DNA of 64,000 bases, taken from NCBI RefSeq assembly GCF_004366715.1, contig NZ_SOQZ01000001.1, positions 124,001-188,000 on the forward strand, in the 5' to 3' direction. The notes under the pieces were generated by a model. It was not told where the DNA came from and did no database searches. It was given only the letters and a program-made list of their open reading frames with translations. Numbering within the stretch: the stretch's first letter is position 1; the number at the start of each line of letters is the position of its first letter. This DNA is from Meridianimaribacter flavus. Lineage in GTDB: Bacteria; Bacteroidota; Bacteroidia; Flavobacteriales; Flavobacteriaceae. Made by a program: the position numbers and the translations under genes. Below, piece after piece: positions 28,171 through 37,600 of the stretch.

Positions 28171-28653
28171 ATGGAAATCAATTTTTTAGCACTTTTAGCA
28201 GCTGCAGTTTCTGCATTGATAATTGGAGCAATTTGGTACAATCCAAAAGTATTTGGTACAGCTTGGATGAAAGCTGCAGACATGACCGAAGAAAAAATGC
28301 AAGGCGCCAATATGGCTAAAATTTTTATCCTTGCATTTATTTTTGCGTTCTTATTGGCTTTTGCATTACAGTTTATCACGATTCACCAAACAGGTGCTTT
28401 AGGTATGGTTGGTGGCGATCCTAGTCTTGCGAAACCATCTTTTGAAGCATTTATGGCAGATTATGGTACTGCTTTTAGAACCTTTAAACATGGTGCTTTA
28501 CATGGCACAATTGCAGGATTCTTTATCGCATTACCAATTCTTGGAACCAATGCACTTTTTGAAAGAAAAGGCGCAAAATACATTTTTATTAATGCTGGCT
28601 ATTGGATTGTTACTATGGCAATCATGGGAGGCATTGTTTGCGGATGGCAATAA
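28171..28653 (+). CDS. DUF1761 family membrane protein
   Basis: A 160-residue protein with four predicted membrane helices (about 3-22, 50-72, 100-122, 133-155). The start MEINFLALLAAAVSALIIGA followed by WYNPKVFGTAWMKAA is typical of DUF1761. Function unknown. A strong terminator follows 23 bp after its stop. Confidence 0.82.
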   Translation: MEINFLALLAAAVSALIIGAIWYNPKVFGTAWMKAADMTEEKMQGANMAKIFILAFIFAFLLAFALQFITIHQTGALGMVGGDPSLAKPSFEAFMADYGTAFRTFKHGALHGTIAGFFIALPILGTNALFERKGAKYIFINAGYWIVTMAIMGGIVCGWQ

Positions 28654-28675
28654 ATTTTGTAATGAATTATAACAT

Positions 28676-28709
28676 AAAAAGACTGACATAAGCGTTCAGT
28701 CTTTTTCTT
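28676..28709 (+). terminator. Intrinsic terminator after the DUF1761 gene
   Basis: A perfect 11-bp stem (AAAAAGACTGA with TCAGTCTTTTT), 9-nt loop, and a T-rich tail. It ends only a few bases before the next gene's TTG start. Confidence 0.85.
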
Positions 28710-28715
28710 TTTACA

Positions 28716-29870
28716 TTGATACACTTTAAAATATACAATTCTCAAAATGATTTACCAGATTCGTGGCAAGCACTAACCACGCATGATGTATTTCTCCAAA
28801 AACCCTATTTAACTGCTGTTGAAAACGCCTCACCAGATAATATGTCATGGTATTTTGTAGGTGTTTTTAATGCTAATAATTTAGTGGGTACTGCTATCAT
28901 TCAGCGTGTGCAATTGTATGTTGAAGATATTTTTAGAAACCATAAAGACTCTTGTTTTCAAGAACGCGTAAAACATTATGTTTCTAAAGTGCTTAAAGGA
29001 AATGTTTTGGTTGTTGGAAACCTTATGCATACAGGACAACACGGTTTATATTTTAATACTGAAGCCATATCAGAACGTGATTTTCTTTCTTGTGTTTTCG
29101 AGGCTGTGTATCAGTTGAAAAAAGATATAAAATCATCAAAAGGAAAAACCATAAGAACCTTAATTTTTAAAGACTATTTTGAAGATGATTCTATTCATTC
29201 GTATTCAGAATTGTTTAAAACAAATACATTCAGAAAAGTCTCGGTTCAACCCAATATGATTATGCCAACGCATAAGAATTGGAATACCTTTAATGATTAT
29301 CAAACCAGTTTAAATAAAAAATACCGAAGACGTTTAAAAACAGCTCGTAAAAAGGCGAGTGCTATTCAAAAGAAAGAATTAAACCTTGATGCTATTGAAG
29401 CTCATTCTGAATTGTTATTTAGCCTTTATAAGAACGTTTCTGATAACGCAAGAATAAATACCTTTATACTTCCTAAAAATCATTTCTATACGCTTAAAAA
29501 AGAACTTAAAGACCAATTTAAAGTCTTTGCGTATTATCTTGATGGTACTATGGTGGGTTTTTATACATTAATTCTTAATGATAAGGTGCTTGAAACCTAT
29601 TTTCTTGGGTATGATAGTGCACATCAATACAACCATCAATTGTATTTGAATATGCTGTACGACATGGCAGAATTTACTATAAACAACAAATTTGAACATA
29701 CTGTTTATGCCAGAACAGCTATGGAAATAAAGAGTTCGGTAGGTGCAAAGCCTAAAAACATGTTCATATACTTAAGGCATACAAACGTGTTGTTAAATAC
29801 TGCTTTAAATTTGATTTTTAGCCTAATGAATCCAACAAGAGATTGGGAAGAACGTCATCCTTTTAACTAA
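28716..29870 (+). CDS. FemAB/GNAT-like acyltransferase
   Basis: A 384-residue cytoplasmic protein with the FemAB/BioF2-type (Acetyltransf_6) arrangement. The second half includes YRRRLKTARKKASAIQKKEL, the acceptor-fold stretch FKVFAYYLDGTMVGFYTLIL and YDSAHQYNHQLYLNMLYDMA. The substrate is unknown. The start is assigned to a TTG at 28716, but this leaves almost no room for a promoter after the preceding terminator. The true start or promoter position is uncertain. Confidence 0.72.
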   Translation: MIHFKIYNSQNDLPDSWQALTTHDVFLQKPYLTAVENASPDNMSWYFVGVFNANNLVGTAIIQRVQLYVEDIFRNHKDSCFQERVKHYVSKVLKGNVLVVGNLMHTGQHGLYFNTEAISERDFLSCVFEAVYQLKKDIKSSKGKTIRTLIFKDYFEDDSIHSYSELFKTNTFRKVSVQPNMIMPTHKNWNTFNDYQTSLNKKYRRRLKTARKKASAIQKKELNLDAIEAHSELLFSLYKNVSDNARINTFILPKNHFYTLKKELKDQFKVFAYYLDGTMVGFYTLILNDKVLETYFLGYDSAHQYNHQLYLNMLYDMAEFTINNKFEHTVYARTAMEIKSSVGAKPKNMFIYLRHTNVLLNTALNLIFSLMNPTRDWEERHPFN

Positions 29871-29924
29871 TTCTTAATACAGTTTGGGTTATATTTTTTG
29901 TATTTTAAGATAAACTCAAATAGT

Positions 29925-30131
29925 ATGGAAACTGCAAAGGATTTAATAACAGAAATATCAGTATTAACGAGAGAAATTGAAACCAATTATCCTGAAATTT
30001 ATGAGCATTTGGATGAAAATCCAATGACGATTCCTAATATGGAGCATCCAAAAGTCAATAACAAAGCACTTGAGGATTATTTAGAAAGTTTAAAACAATT
30101 AATTAATAAACATAAAAAAGCCTCAAAATAA
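29925..30131 (+). CDS. Small conserved-looking hypothetical protein
   Basis: A 68-residue acidic, helical protein (METAKDLITEISVLTREIET...). I do not recognise a family. The stop codon lies inside the first arm of the terminator that follows, which is common for genuine short genes. A longer frame from a TTG at 29898 overlaps a promoter-like TATATTTTTTG sequence, so ATG 29925 is preferred. Codon use resembles the neighbours. Confidence 0.65.
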   Translation: METAKDLITEISVLTREIETNYPEIYEHLDENPMTIPNMEHPKVNNKALEDYLESLKQLINKHKKASK

Positions 30132-30150
30132 CTTTGAGGCTTTTAATTTT
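30115..30150. terminator. Bidirectional terminator
   Basis: A 12-bp perfect stem (AAAAGCCTCAAA with TTTGAGGCTTTT), ATAAC loop, and T-rich flanks on both strands. It separates the small + strand gene from the convergent SPFH gene. Confidence 0.85.
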
Positions 30151-30162
30151 TAATATAAATAA

Positions 30163-31092
30163 TTAGTCTTCTTTCTTTTTATTTCTAGCTTCTTTCATAG
30201 CTTCACCAATTTGGTTACTTGCAGCAAAACTAGCCACCATATCATTAAGCATATTACTTCCTGCTTGAGGAGCGTTTGGTAATAAAATTAAGTTACTATT
30301 AGTTTCTTCTCCTAACGATTGTAATGTGTCGTAATGTTGTGTTACAACTATTAATGCAGAGGCTTCTTGTGAGTTAATACCAACGCGATTTAGAACTTCA
30401 ACAGATTCTTCTAAACCACGAGCAATCTCACGTCTTTGATCAGCAATACCTTGACCTTGTAAACGCTTACTTTCAGCTTCTGCTTTTGCTTTTTCAACAA
30501 TTAAAATACGTGCTGCATCACCTTCGTATTGAGCAGCTATTTTTTCACGCTCAGAAGCATTAATTCTGTTCATTGCAGCTTTTACTTGAGAGTCAGGATC
30601 AATATCAGTCACTAAGGTTTTAATAATGTCAAAACCATACTCTAACATTGCATCATTTAATTCGGCTTTTACAGCAATGGCGATATCGTCTTTTTTCACG
30701 AATACATCATCTAGTTTCATTTTAGGCACTTCGGCACGAACCACATCAAATACATAACTGGTAATTTGATCATGTGGATAATCTAACTTATAAAACGCAT
30801 CGTAAACCTTATCTTTTATTACCATATACTGAACCGAAACTTTTAAACGCACAAATACATCATCTAACGTTTTGGTTTCAATAATCACATCGAGCTGTTG
30901 AATTTTTAAGCTCAAACGACCAGCTACTCGATCGATTAAAGGGATTTTCATTTGAAGTCCAGAATGACGAATGCTTTGAAATTTACCGAAGCGTTCAATA
31001 ATGGCAGCTGACTGTTGCTTAACAATAAAGAAGGAAGAGATTAAAACGATTAATCCGAAAAAAATAATAGGAAATAAGATAAATTCGCCCAT
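30163..31092 (-). CDS. SPFH/Band 7 (stomatin-like) membrane protein
   Basis: A 309-residue protein with an N-terminal membrane anchor (ILFPIIFFGLIVLISSFFIV) and an SPFH domain (about 25-200: QQSAAIIERFGKFQSIRHSG, KVSVQYMVIKDKVYDAFYKL). A coiled-coil, Ala/Glu-rich C-terminal part follows (AKAEAESKRLQGQGIADQRR). Such proteins form membrane cages and scaffold microdomains, often with membrane proteases. No NfeD partner is adjacent. Transcribed divergently from the outer-membrane protein gene. Confidence 0.93.
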   Translation of the reverse strand: MGEFILFPIIFFGLIVLISSFFIVKQQSAAIIERFGKFQSIRHSGLQMKIPLIDRVAGRLSLKIQQLDVIIETKTLDDVFVRLKVSVQYMVIKDKVYDAFYKLDYPHDQITSYVFDVVRAEVPKMKLDDVFVKKDDIAIAVKAELNDAMLEYGFDIIKTLVTDIDPDSQVKAAMNRINASEREKIAAQYEGDAARILIVEKAKAEAESKRLQGQGIADQRREIARGLEESVEVLNRVGINSQEASALIVVTQHYDTLQSLGEETNSNLILLPNAPQAGSNMLNDMVASFAASNQIGEAMKEARNKKKED

Positions 31093-31198
31093 AACAAGTT
31101 TTTTAATGGTTAGGAAATATTTGTTTACTAATTTAAGTTATATTTTAATGAAGCACCATATTTTTTACGAATTACCAAAGTTTAAATCAAAAAATGAT

Positions 31199-31206
31199 TA
31201 GGTTTG
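31199..31206 (+). promoter_or_regulatory. TAnnTTTG -7 element for the outer-membrane protein gene
   Basis: TAGGTTTG, exact, 23 nt upstream of ATG 31230. An upstream in-frame start at 31194 lies before this element and is therefore unlikely to be used. Confidence 0.5.
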
Positions 31207-31229
31207 TTTATCCCTCAAAAAATAAAATC

Positions 31230-31913
31230 ATGAAAAAACAACTTTTCTTATTAGTAGCATTTAGTATAGCTTTTGTTACAACAGCATTAGCGCAACACCA
31301 AAGATATTCTATAAAAAATGGTATTGGAATATATGGTGGACTTACCCAATTTGATATTATTACAGACAATTTTCAAACAGTAAAAGGCGAAGGCTGGATA
31401 GGAGGTTTAAGTGCAACAGTCGATTTACCTCATAAGTGGTACACGGTTAGTTATAACATTCAATTATCTGAAAATAATGTTGGTATTTTTGCTAGACCAT
31501 CAAATGTAATTGCTAATGAAGAAGAAATAGATTATAAATTATTTACTGCTCAAGTGGCTTTTTTGTTTCATGCAAAGGTTTTACAGGATTACATTACTGT
31601 TGATGTAGGACCAATGATTCAATACAATAGCGAATTGGAATTAAAAGATGACAACCACGAAAATTACATTATTGGAAGCTATAACAATCTTTTAGCTAAA
31701 GATATCACAGGAATTTCACAGTTTAATGTCAATGGAGCAGTAGGAGCTACAGCAGGTTTTAAAGGATTTAAGTTAAGAGCGCAATACATTTATGGGTTTA
31801 CAAACATGCTCAATAAACTTAATAACAATAATGATTTAGACACAACAGGAGGAAACAACAAGTTTAAAGGAAACCAATCTATGCTTGCCTTTACAGCTAT
31901 TATTGTCTTTTAA
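31230..31913 (+). CDS. Outer-membrane beta-barrel-like protein of unknown function
   Basis: A 227-residue protein with a clear signal peptide (MKKQLFLLVAFSIAFVTTAL, cleaved near ALAQ). Alternating hydrophobic residues and Gly/Tyr-rich strands follow, typical of small outer-membrane barrels (GIGIYGGLTQFDIIT, WYTVSYNIQLSENNVGIF, GFKLRAQYIYGFTNML). It ends in aromatic/hydrophobic FTAIIVF, as barrel proteins often do. No specific family recognised. Confidence 0.75.
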   Translation: MKKQLFLLVAFSIAFVTTALAQHQRYSIKNGIGIYGGLTQFDIITDNFQTVKGEGWIGGLSATVDLPHKWYTVSYNIQLSENNVGIFARPSNVIANEEEIDYKLFTAQVAFLFHAKVLQDYITVDVGPMIQYNSELELKDDNHENYIIGSYNNLLAKDITGISQFNVNGAVGATAGFKGFKLRAQYIYGFTNMLNKLNNNNDLDTTGGNNKFKGNQSMLAFTAIIVF

Positions 31914-31924
31914 ACGATAAAGAA

Positions 31925-31963
31925 TAAAATAAAAAAGCGAGTTGCTACAACTCGCTTTTTTTT
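31925..31963. terminator. Bidirectional terminator
   Basis: A perfect 14-bp stem (31931-31944 with 31948-31961) around a CTA loop, with A-run and T-run flanks. It sits between convergent genes, and its right flank touches the gltX stop codon. Confidence 0.9.
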
Positions 31964-33476
31964 ACTTTAAATTATTAGTAAGGTTTTGTATGCGTTGTAC
32001 AGTTTCGTTTTTACCTATCATGTAAATAATATCAAACACATCAGGTCCTTGTAAAGCACCAACAAGAGCTAGTCGTAAAGGCATCATTACTTTTCCAAAA
32101 CCAATATTGTTTGAAGTTATCCAACCTTTTATAACGGTTTGAAGGTTTTCAACTGTAAAATCATCAACAGATTCTATAACAAGAATAAGCTCTTTCATTA
32201 AGTCTAATGAATCTTCTTTCCATGCTTTTTTAGCTGATTTTTCATCATATTCAGTAGGAGTTACAAAGAAAAAATGACTCAAATCCCAAAAATCACTCAC
32301 AAAAGTGGCACGTTCTTTAATTAATCCTATTGCTAGTTCAATATACTGTGTGTCAATTTCAGATAATTCAGTTTTAGAATTTTTAAACGCAACAGCTAAA
32401 TCATAGTTGTCTTGTTCTTGCATATAATGGTGGTTAAACCATTTGGTTTTATCAGGATCAAAACGCGCACCAGCTTTATTAACTTTAGCTAAATCAAACG
32501 CTTGAGTTAAGTTTTCTAAAGAGAAAATTTCTTGTTCTGTTCCTGGATTCCAACCTAAAAAGGCTAAAAAGTTTACCACAGCTTCAGGAAAATAACCATC
32601 TTCTTTATAACCTCTAGATACATCTCCAGTATTAGGGTCTTTCCATTCTAAAGGAAACACTGGAAAGCCTAATTTATCTCCATCACGCTTGCTTAATTTT
32701 CCTTTTCCGGTTGGTTTTAAAATTAAAGGTAAATGAGCAAATTCTGGAGCTTCCCATCCAAAAGCATCATAAAGTTGAATATGTAAAGCAAGAGAAGGTA
32801 ACCACTCTTCACCACGAATAACATGAGTGATTTCCATTAAATGGTCATCTACAATATTTGCCAAGTGATAAGTTGGCATACCATCAGCTTTAAATAATAC
32901 CTTATCATCTAAAATATTAGTGTCTATCTTAATATCACCACGAATAATATCTTTTAGATGAAGTGTCTCATCTTGAGGCGATTTAAAACGAATCACATAA
33001 TCGTCTCCAGCTTCTAATTTTGCGTTTACTTCATCTTCAGAAAGTGATAAAGAGTTACTCAATTTTAGCCTGTTATGCCAATTATAGATAAATGTTTTGC
33101 CTTTAGCCTCGTGGTCTTTTCTATGAAAATCTAATTCTTCAGCAGTATCAAACGCATAATAAGCTTTTCCCTCAGCAATTAATCTGTCAGCATATTCTTT
33201 ATATAAATGTTTGCGTTCGCTTTGTCTGTAAGGACCAAATTTTTCATTCTTTCCTGGACCTTCATCAAAAGGAATTCCGCACCATTCAAGAGATTTTACA
33301 ATATAGTCTTCAGCACCTTCAACATAACGGTTTTGGTCAGTATCTTCAATACGTAAAACAAAAGTACCATTGTGTTTTTTGGCAAATAAGTAGTTAAAAA
33401 GTGCAGTTCTTACACCTCCAATATGTAAAGGTCCTGTTGGGCTTGGTGCAAATCGCACACGAACGTTTTTTGACAT
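31962..33476 (-). CDS. gltX: Glutamyl-tRNA synthetase
   Basis: A 504-residue class I synthetase that attaches glutamate to tRNA-Glu. The HIGH-type motif is RFAPSPTGPLHIGGVRTAL near residues 7-25 and the KMSKS-type loop is GKGKLSKRDGDKLG (about 255-268). The C-terminal anticodon-binding helical domain is complete. Promoter -7 element lies at 33496-33503. Length is normal for bacterial GltX. Confidence 0.97.
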   Translation of the reverse strand: MSKNVRVRFAPSPTGPLHIGGVRTALFNYLFAKKHNGTFVLRIEDTDQNRYVEGAEDYIVKSLEWCGIPFDEGPGKNEKFGPYRQSERKHLYKEYADRLIAEGKAYYAFDTAEELDFHRKDHEAKGKTFIYNWHNRLKLSNSLSLSEDEVNAKLEAGDDYVIRFKSPQDETLHLKDIIRGDIKIDTNILDDKVLFKADGMPTYHLANIVDDHLMEITHVIRGEEWLPSLALHIQLYDAFGWEAPEFAHLPLILKPTGKGKLSKRDGDKLGFPVFPLEWKDPNTGDVSRGYKEDGYFPEAVVNFLAFLGWNPGTEQEIFSLENLTQAFDLAKVNKAGARFDPDKTKWFNHHYMQEQDNYDLAVAFKNSKTELSEIDTQYIELAIGLIKERATFVSDFWDLSHFFFVTPTEYDEKSAKKAWKEDSLDLMKELILVIESVDDFTVENLQTVIKGWITSNNIGFGKVMMPLRLALVGALQGPDVFDIIYMIGKNETVQRIQNLTNNLK

Positions 33477-33495
33477 TGTTTTTAGTTTATGGCTG

Positions 33496-33503
33496 CAAAG
33501 ATA
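33496..33503 (-). promoter_or_regulatory. TAnnTTTG -7 element for gltX
   Basis: TATCTTTG on the minus strand, about 19 nt upstream of the gltX ATG. Confidence 0.5.
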
Positions 33504-33528
33504 AAACGATATTTAGGAATAGAAATAG

Positions 33529-34572
33529 TTAAGCTAAAATCATTTCACGTGGAACACGTTTATTCATAATTTTAAACCACAATGGCGGAAACATAGCTAA
33601 AACCATTGAAGTTGGATAACCATAAGGCATTTGCGGACTCTCATCATGGCAATCTAAAACTTGATATTTTTTAGAAGATTTAAAATGATGATCGCTATGT
33701 CTTGTGAGTTCATAAAGCACAATTCTTCCAATGACATGGTTGGAGTTCCAGGAATGAATTTCTTTAACGCGCTCGTATCTGCCAGATTTAGTTTTTAATC
33801 GTAGCAATCCATAGTGTTCAATATAGTTAACCGTTTCAAGAAGTATAAAACCTATAATTGCTGCCGAAAACGAAAATATTAAACCTAAAGTTCCAAACAA
33901 CGCAAACATTGTAAATAAATAGCCTATTTGAAGCAAAATGTACCAAAACATGTCATTTTTTGCCGAAAAGAACCCTTTTTTGCCGTTTTTTAGCAATTTT
34001 AGTTGAATGTTCCATGCATTGCCATATTGTCTAAATACTGAAGTAATCCAAAACGAATACACGCTTTGATTGTATCTTGCTGTTGCAGGATCTTCAGGAG
34101 TTGCTGCATGCAAATGATGTCCAAAATTGTGTTCAATATAAAAATGCATATATAAAGAAGGTAACAACAAGGCTTTTCCAATAAAACGCTCGTTGGTTGA
34201 TTGTCTGTGACCAAGTTCATGAGCCACATTTATACCATTAACTCCCAAAACAATACCAACAGAGAGTATTAAACCCACAAATTCATAAGTTTCAATTGTT
34301 GAGGTTGTTGCTTCATAAATTCCAAAAAAGAGTAGGCTATATACCAAAGGAAGATTAAGATACAGTAACCAATCAAAAAGTTTGCGTTTTAGTTTACTAT
34401 CAACTTCTTGTGAAGATAAATTATGCATATCAACAGGAAACACTAGCTCTAGCAAAGGAATAATGACAAAGGCAAAAACAGGAGTTAAGTAAGAAAAATA
34501 TCCTTTTAAGTAGATGCCAATACACGCAACAATAGGAATTGAAAAAGCAGCTAAGTATTTTAAATCTTTCAT
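33529..34572 (-). CDS. AlkB-like alkane 1-monooxygenase / membrane fatty-acid hydroxylase
   Basis: A 347-residue integral membrane di-iron protein. The histidine clusters fit the alkane hydroxylase pattern: HELGHR, EHNFGHHLHAATPEDPATAR, NYIEHYGL and RHSDHHFKSS. It has about six helices. Enzymes of this class hydroxylate terminal carbons of alkanes or modify fatty acids with a rubredoxin partner, which is not visible nearby. The 3' end carries a parS-like 16-mer (33541-33556) that encodes the VPREM segment. An exact physiological substrate cannot be inferred. Confidence 0.88.
   Translation of the reverse strand: MKDLKYLAAFSIPIVACIGIYLKGYFSYLTPVFAFVIIPLLELVFPVDMHNLSSQEVDSKLKRKLFDWLLYLNLPLVYSLLFFGIYEATTSTIETYEFVGLILSVGIVLGVNGINVAHELGHRQSTNERFIGKALLLPSLYMHFYIEHNFGHHLHAATPEDPATARYNQSVYSFWITSVFRQYGNAWNIQLKLLKNGKKGFFSAKNDMFWYILLQIGYLFTMFALFGTLGLIFSFSAAIIGFILLETVNYIEHYGLLRLKTKSGRYERVKEIHSWNSNHVIGRIVLYELTRHSDHHFKSSKKYQVLDCHDESPQMPYGYPTSMVLAMFPPLWFKIMNKRVPREMILA
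33541..33556. promoter_or_regulatory. parS-like site 1 (14/16)
   Basis: CATTTCACGTGGAACA matches the parS consensus TGTTTCACGTGGAACA at all but the first two bases. It lies within the end of the AlkB-like gene. Confidence 0.6.
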
Positions 34573-34691
34573 AACAAAAGCAAAATGTTAGTCTTAAATT
34601 TAATACATCTTCTCGAAATTAACAGAATCTTACCAAAATTTAAGCATTTACAGACCAAAATAAATTTTATATTAGTAAGTTATTTAACCGT

Positions 34692-37600
34692 ATGGCAAGT
34701 CATTTTAAAGAAATACAAGCTAAGCTAGAGCAATTTATTAGGCGATTTTATACTAATGAGTTGCTAAAAGGCATTATTTTATTTTTTGCCATTGGCTTGT
34801 TGTATCTTTTATTTACCCTTTTTGTTGAATATGTACTTTGGCTGAACCCTATAGCACGAACCGTTTTATTTTGGTTGTTTGTTGCGGTAGAGATTGGACT
34901 TTTTGCAAAGTTTATTGCTATTCCTTTAGCGAAACTGTTTAAACTTCAAAAAGGCATTAATTATGAAGACGCTTCAAAAATTATAGGAAACCATTTTCCT
35001 GAAGTAAACGATAAATTGCTTAACGTGCTTCAGCTAAAACAGCATGCTGCAAACTCTGAATTACTATTGGCTAGTATTGAACAAAAATCTGCCGAACTGA
35101 GCCCAATTCCGTTTAAATTGGCAGTTAATTTCAAAAAAAACGCCAAATATCTAAAATATGCAGCCATACCAATTGCTATTTTGTTGCTCTCTTACGCAAC
35201 AGGAAAACTAAATTGGTTTAGCGATAGTTATGAACGTGTGGTGAATTACAATGTGGCTTATGAGCCACCTGCACCTTTTCAGTTTTTTGTTGTTAATGAA
35301 GATTTAAATGCTATTGAAAACAAAGATTTTAAACTTCTGGTTTCTACTACAGGAAAAGTAATCCCTGAAAACGCTCAAATAAAATACAACAACGAAACTT
35401 ATTTTCTACAGCAAACAGCTCCAGGACAATTTGAGTATGTGTTTACGCAACCAAAAGATAAAATAGAATTTAATTTATCGGCAAATAATGTTAACTCTAA
35501 AACATATAGTTTAAATGTGGTAAACATCCCTAAGCTGGTGAATTTTGAAATGGTTTTAGATTATCCTTCGCATACCAAAAAAGCTGATGAAACCCTTAAA
35601 AGTACAGGTTCTACAACAGTTCCAGAAGGGACTAACGTTACTTGGAAAGTCAATACTAAGTCCACAAATACTGTAGCACTCTACGCGCAAGATACTATAC
35701 AGTTTAAGCCTTTAGATAATGGAAATTTTGAAGCTAACAAACGCTTGTACAACAATTTAGAGTACAGTATTAGCACAAGTAATGATGCGTTAAAAGATTA
35801 CGAAAATTTAGGGTTTTCAATTAATGTGATTAAAGACGATTATCCTGAGTTAACCTTAAAGGTTGAAAAAGATTCAATTGATAACCAATCCTTGTATTTT
35901 TTCGGACAGGTTAGTGACGATTATGGATTGAGCAAATTGCAGTTGGTGTATTATCCTTCAAACGATGATAGTGATAAAAAGACAGAAAACATTCCTGTAA
36001 GTTCATCTAATTTTGACGAGTTTGTAAGCGCGTTCCCAAATCAATTACAACTTACCGAAGGTGTAGATTATGAGCTATATTTTCAGGTGTTTGATAACGA
36101 TGCAATCCATAATTACAAAAGCACTAAAAGTTCGGTGTTTAGTTATAGAAAGTTGACAAAAGATGAAGAAGAGCAAAAGCAATTAGAAGAGCAAAACGAA
36201 ACCATAAAAGACTTAAACAATTCTTTTGAAAAATTGAAAGATCAGGATAAGAAACTCGAAGAAATTTCAAAAAATCAAAAGGAAAAAGAAGAACTCAATT
36301 TCAACGATAAAAAGAAACTTGAAAACTTTTTAAAACGTCAAAAAGAGCAGGAGCAATTGATGCAAAACTTCAACAAAAAACTTCAAGACAACCTTGAGGA
36401 ATTTCAAAATGAAGAACAAGATCAATTTAAAGAAGACCTTCAAAAACGTTTAGACGAAAACGAGCAGCAACTTAAGGAAGATGAAAAATTACTTGAAGAG
36501 TTAGAAAAACTTCAAGACAAAATTCAAAAGGAAGAGCTTACAGAAAAACTAGAAGAACTCGCTAAGCAAAACAAAAATAAACAGCGTAGCTTAGAACAAC
36601 TTTTGGAGTTGACCAAGCGCTATTATGTGGCTAAAAAAACCGAGAAACTTCAAAAAGAATTAGAAAATCTTGCTGAAGAACAGGATAAATTATCTAAGCA
36701 AGATGAAGAAAACACAAAAGAAGCTCAAGATGAATTAAATAAAGCTTTTGAAGAGTTTCAAGAAGAGTTGGAAGAATTGAAAAAGGAAAACGAAGACCTT
36801 AAAAAACCATTTGCTATTCCTGATGATAAAGCTACTGAAGAAAGCATTAAAAAAGACCAACAAGACGCTTCTGAACAATTAGAGCAGCAAGAACAAAACG
36901 AACAACAAGGCGATAAACAAGACTCGCAAGAAAACCAAAATAACGCACAACAAAGCCAAAAGAAAGCTTCAGAAAAAATGAAGCAAATGAGTGCAAAAAT
37001 GATGCAGTCTATGATGTCTGGTAGTGGAGAACAGCTTTCAGAAGATGCGGCAATGCTTCGTCAAATTTTAGACAACTTAGTGCTGTTTTCATTCGATCAA
37101 GAAAACTTAATGAATCAGTTTAGAAGCATCGACATTAACCATAATCAATATGGTAAACACTTGCGCAAACAAAACACTTTAAGAGAACATTTTGAACATA
37201 TTGACGACAGTTTATTTGCGCTTTCACTGCGTCAACCAATGCTTTCCGAACAAGTAAACAAGCAAATTACCGATGTGTTTTTTAACATCGATAAGTCTTT
37301 GTCTCAGCTTTCGGAAAATCAAATTTATCAAGGTGTTTCTACGCAACAATACACCATAACAGCAACAAATGAGCTGTCTAGTTTTTTAAGCGATGTTTTA
37401 GACAATATGGAAGCCCAAATGAATTCCTCTTCTGGTCAAGGATCAGGACAAGGTTCCGGTCAATCTGGAAGTGGCGGACAAGAAATGCAATTGCCAGATA
37501 TTATTAAGAGTCAAGAGGAACTTAATAAAGAAATGGAAGAAGGTATGAAAAAAGGAGAGAAAGGAAAATCTAAAGAAGGCGATGAGGGTAAAGAAGGAAG

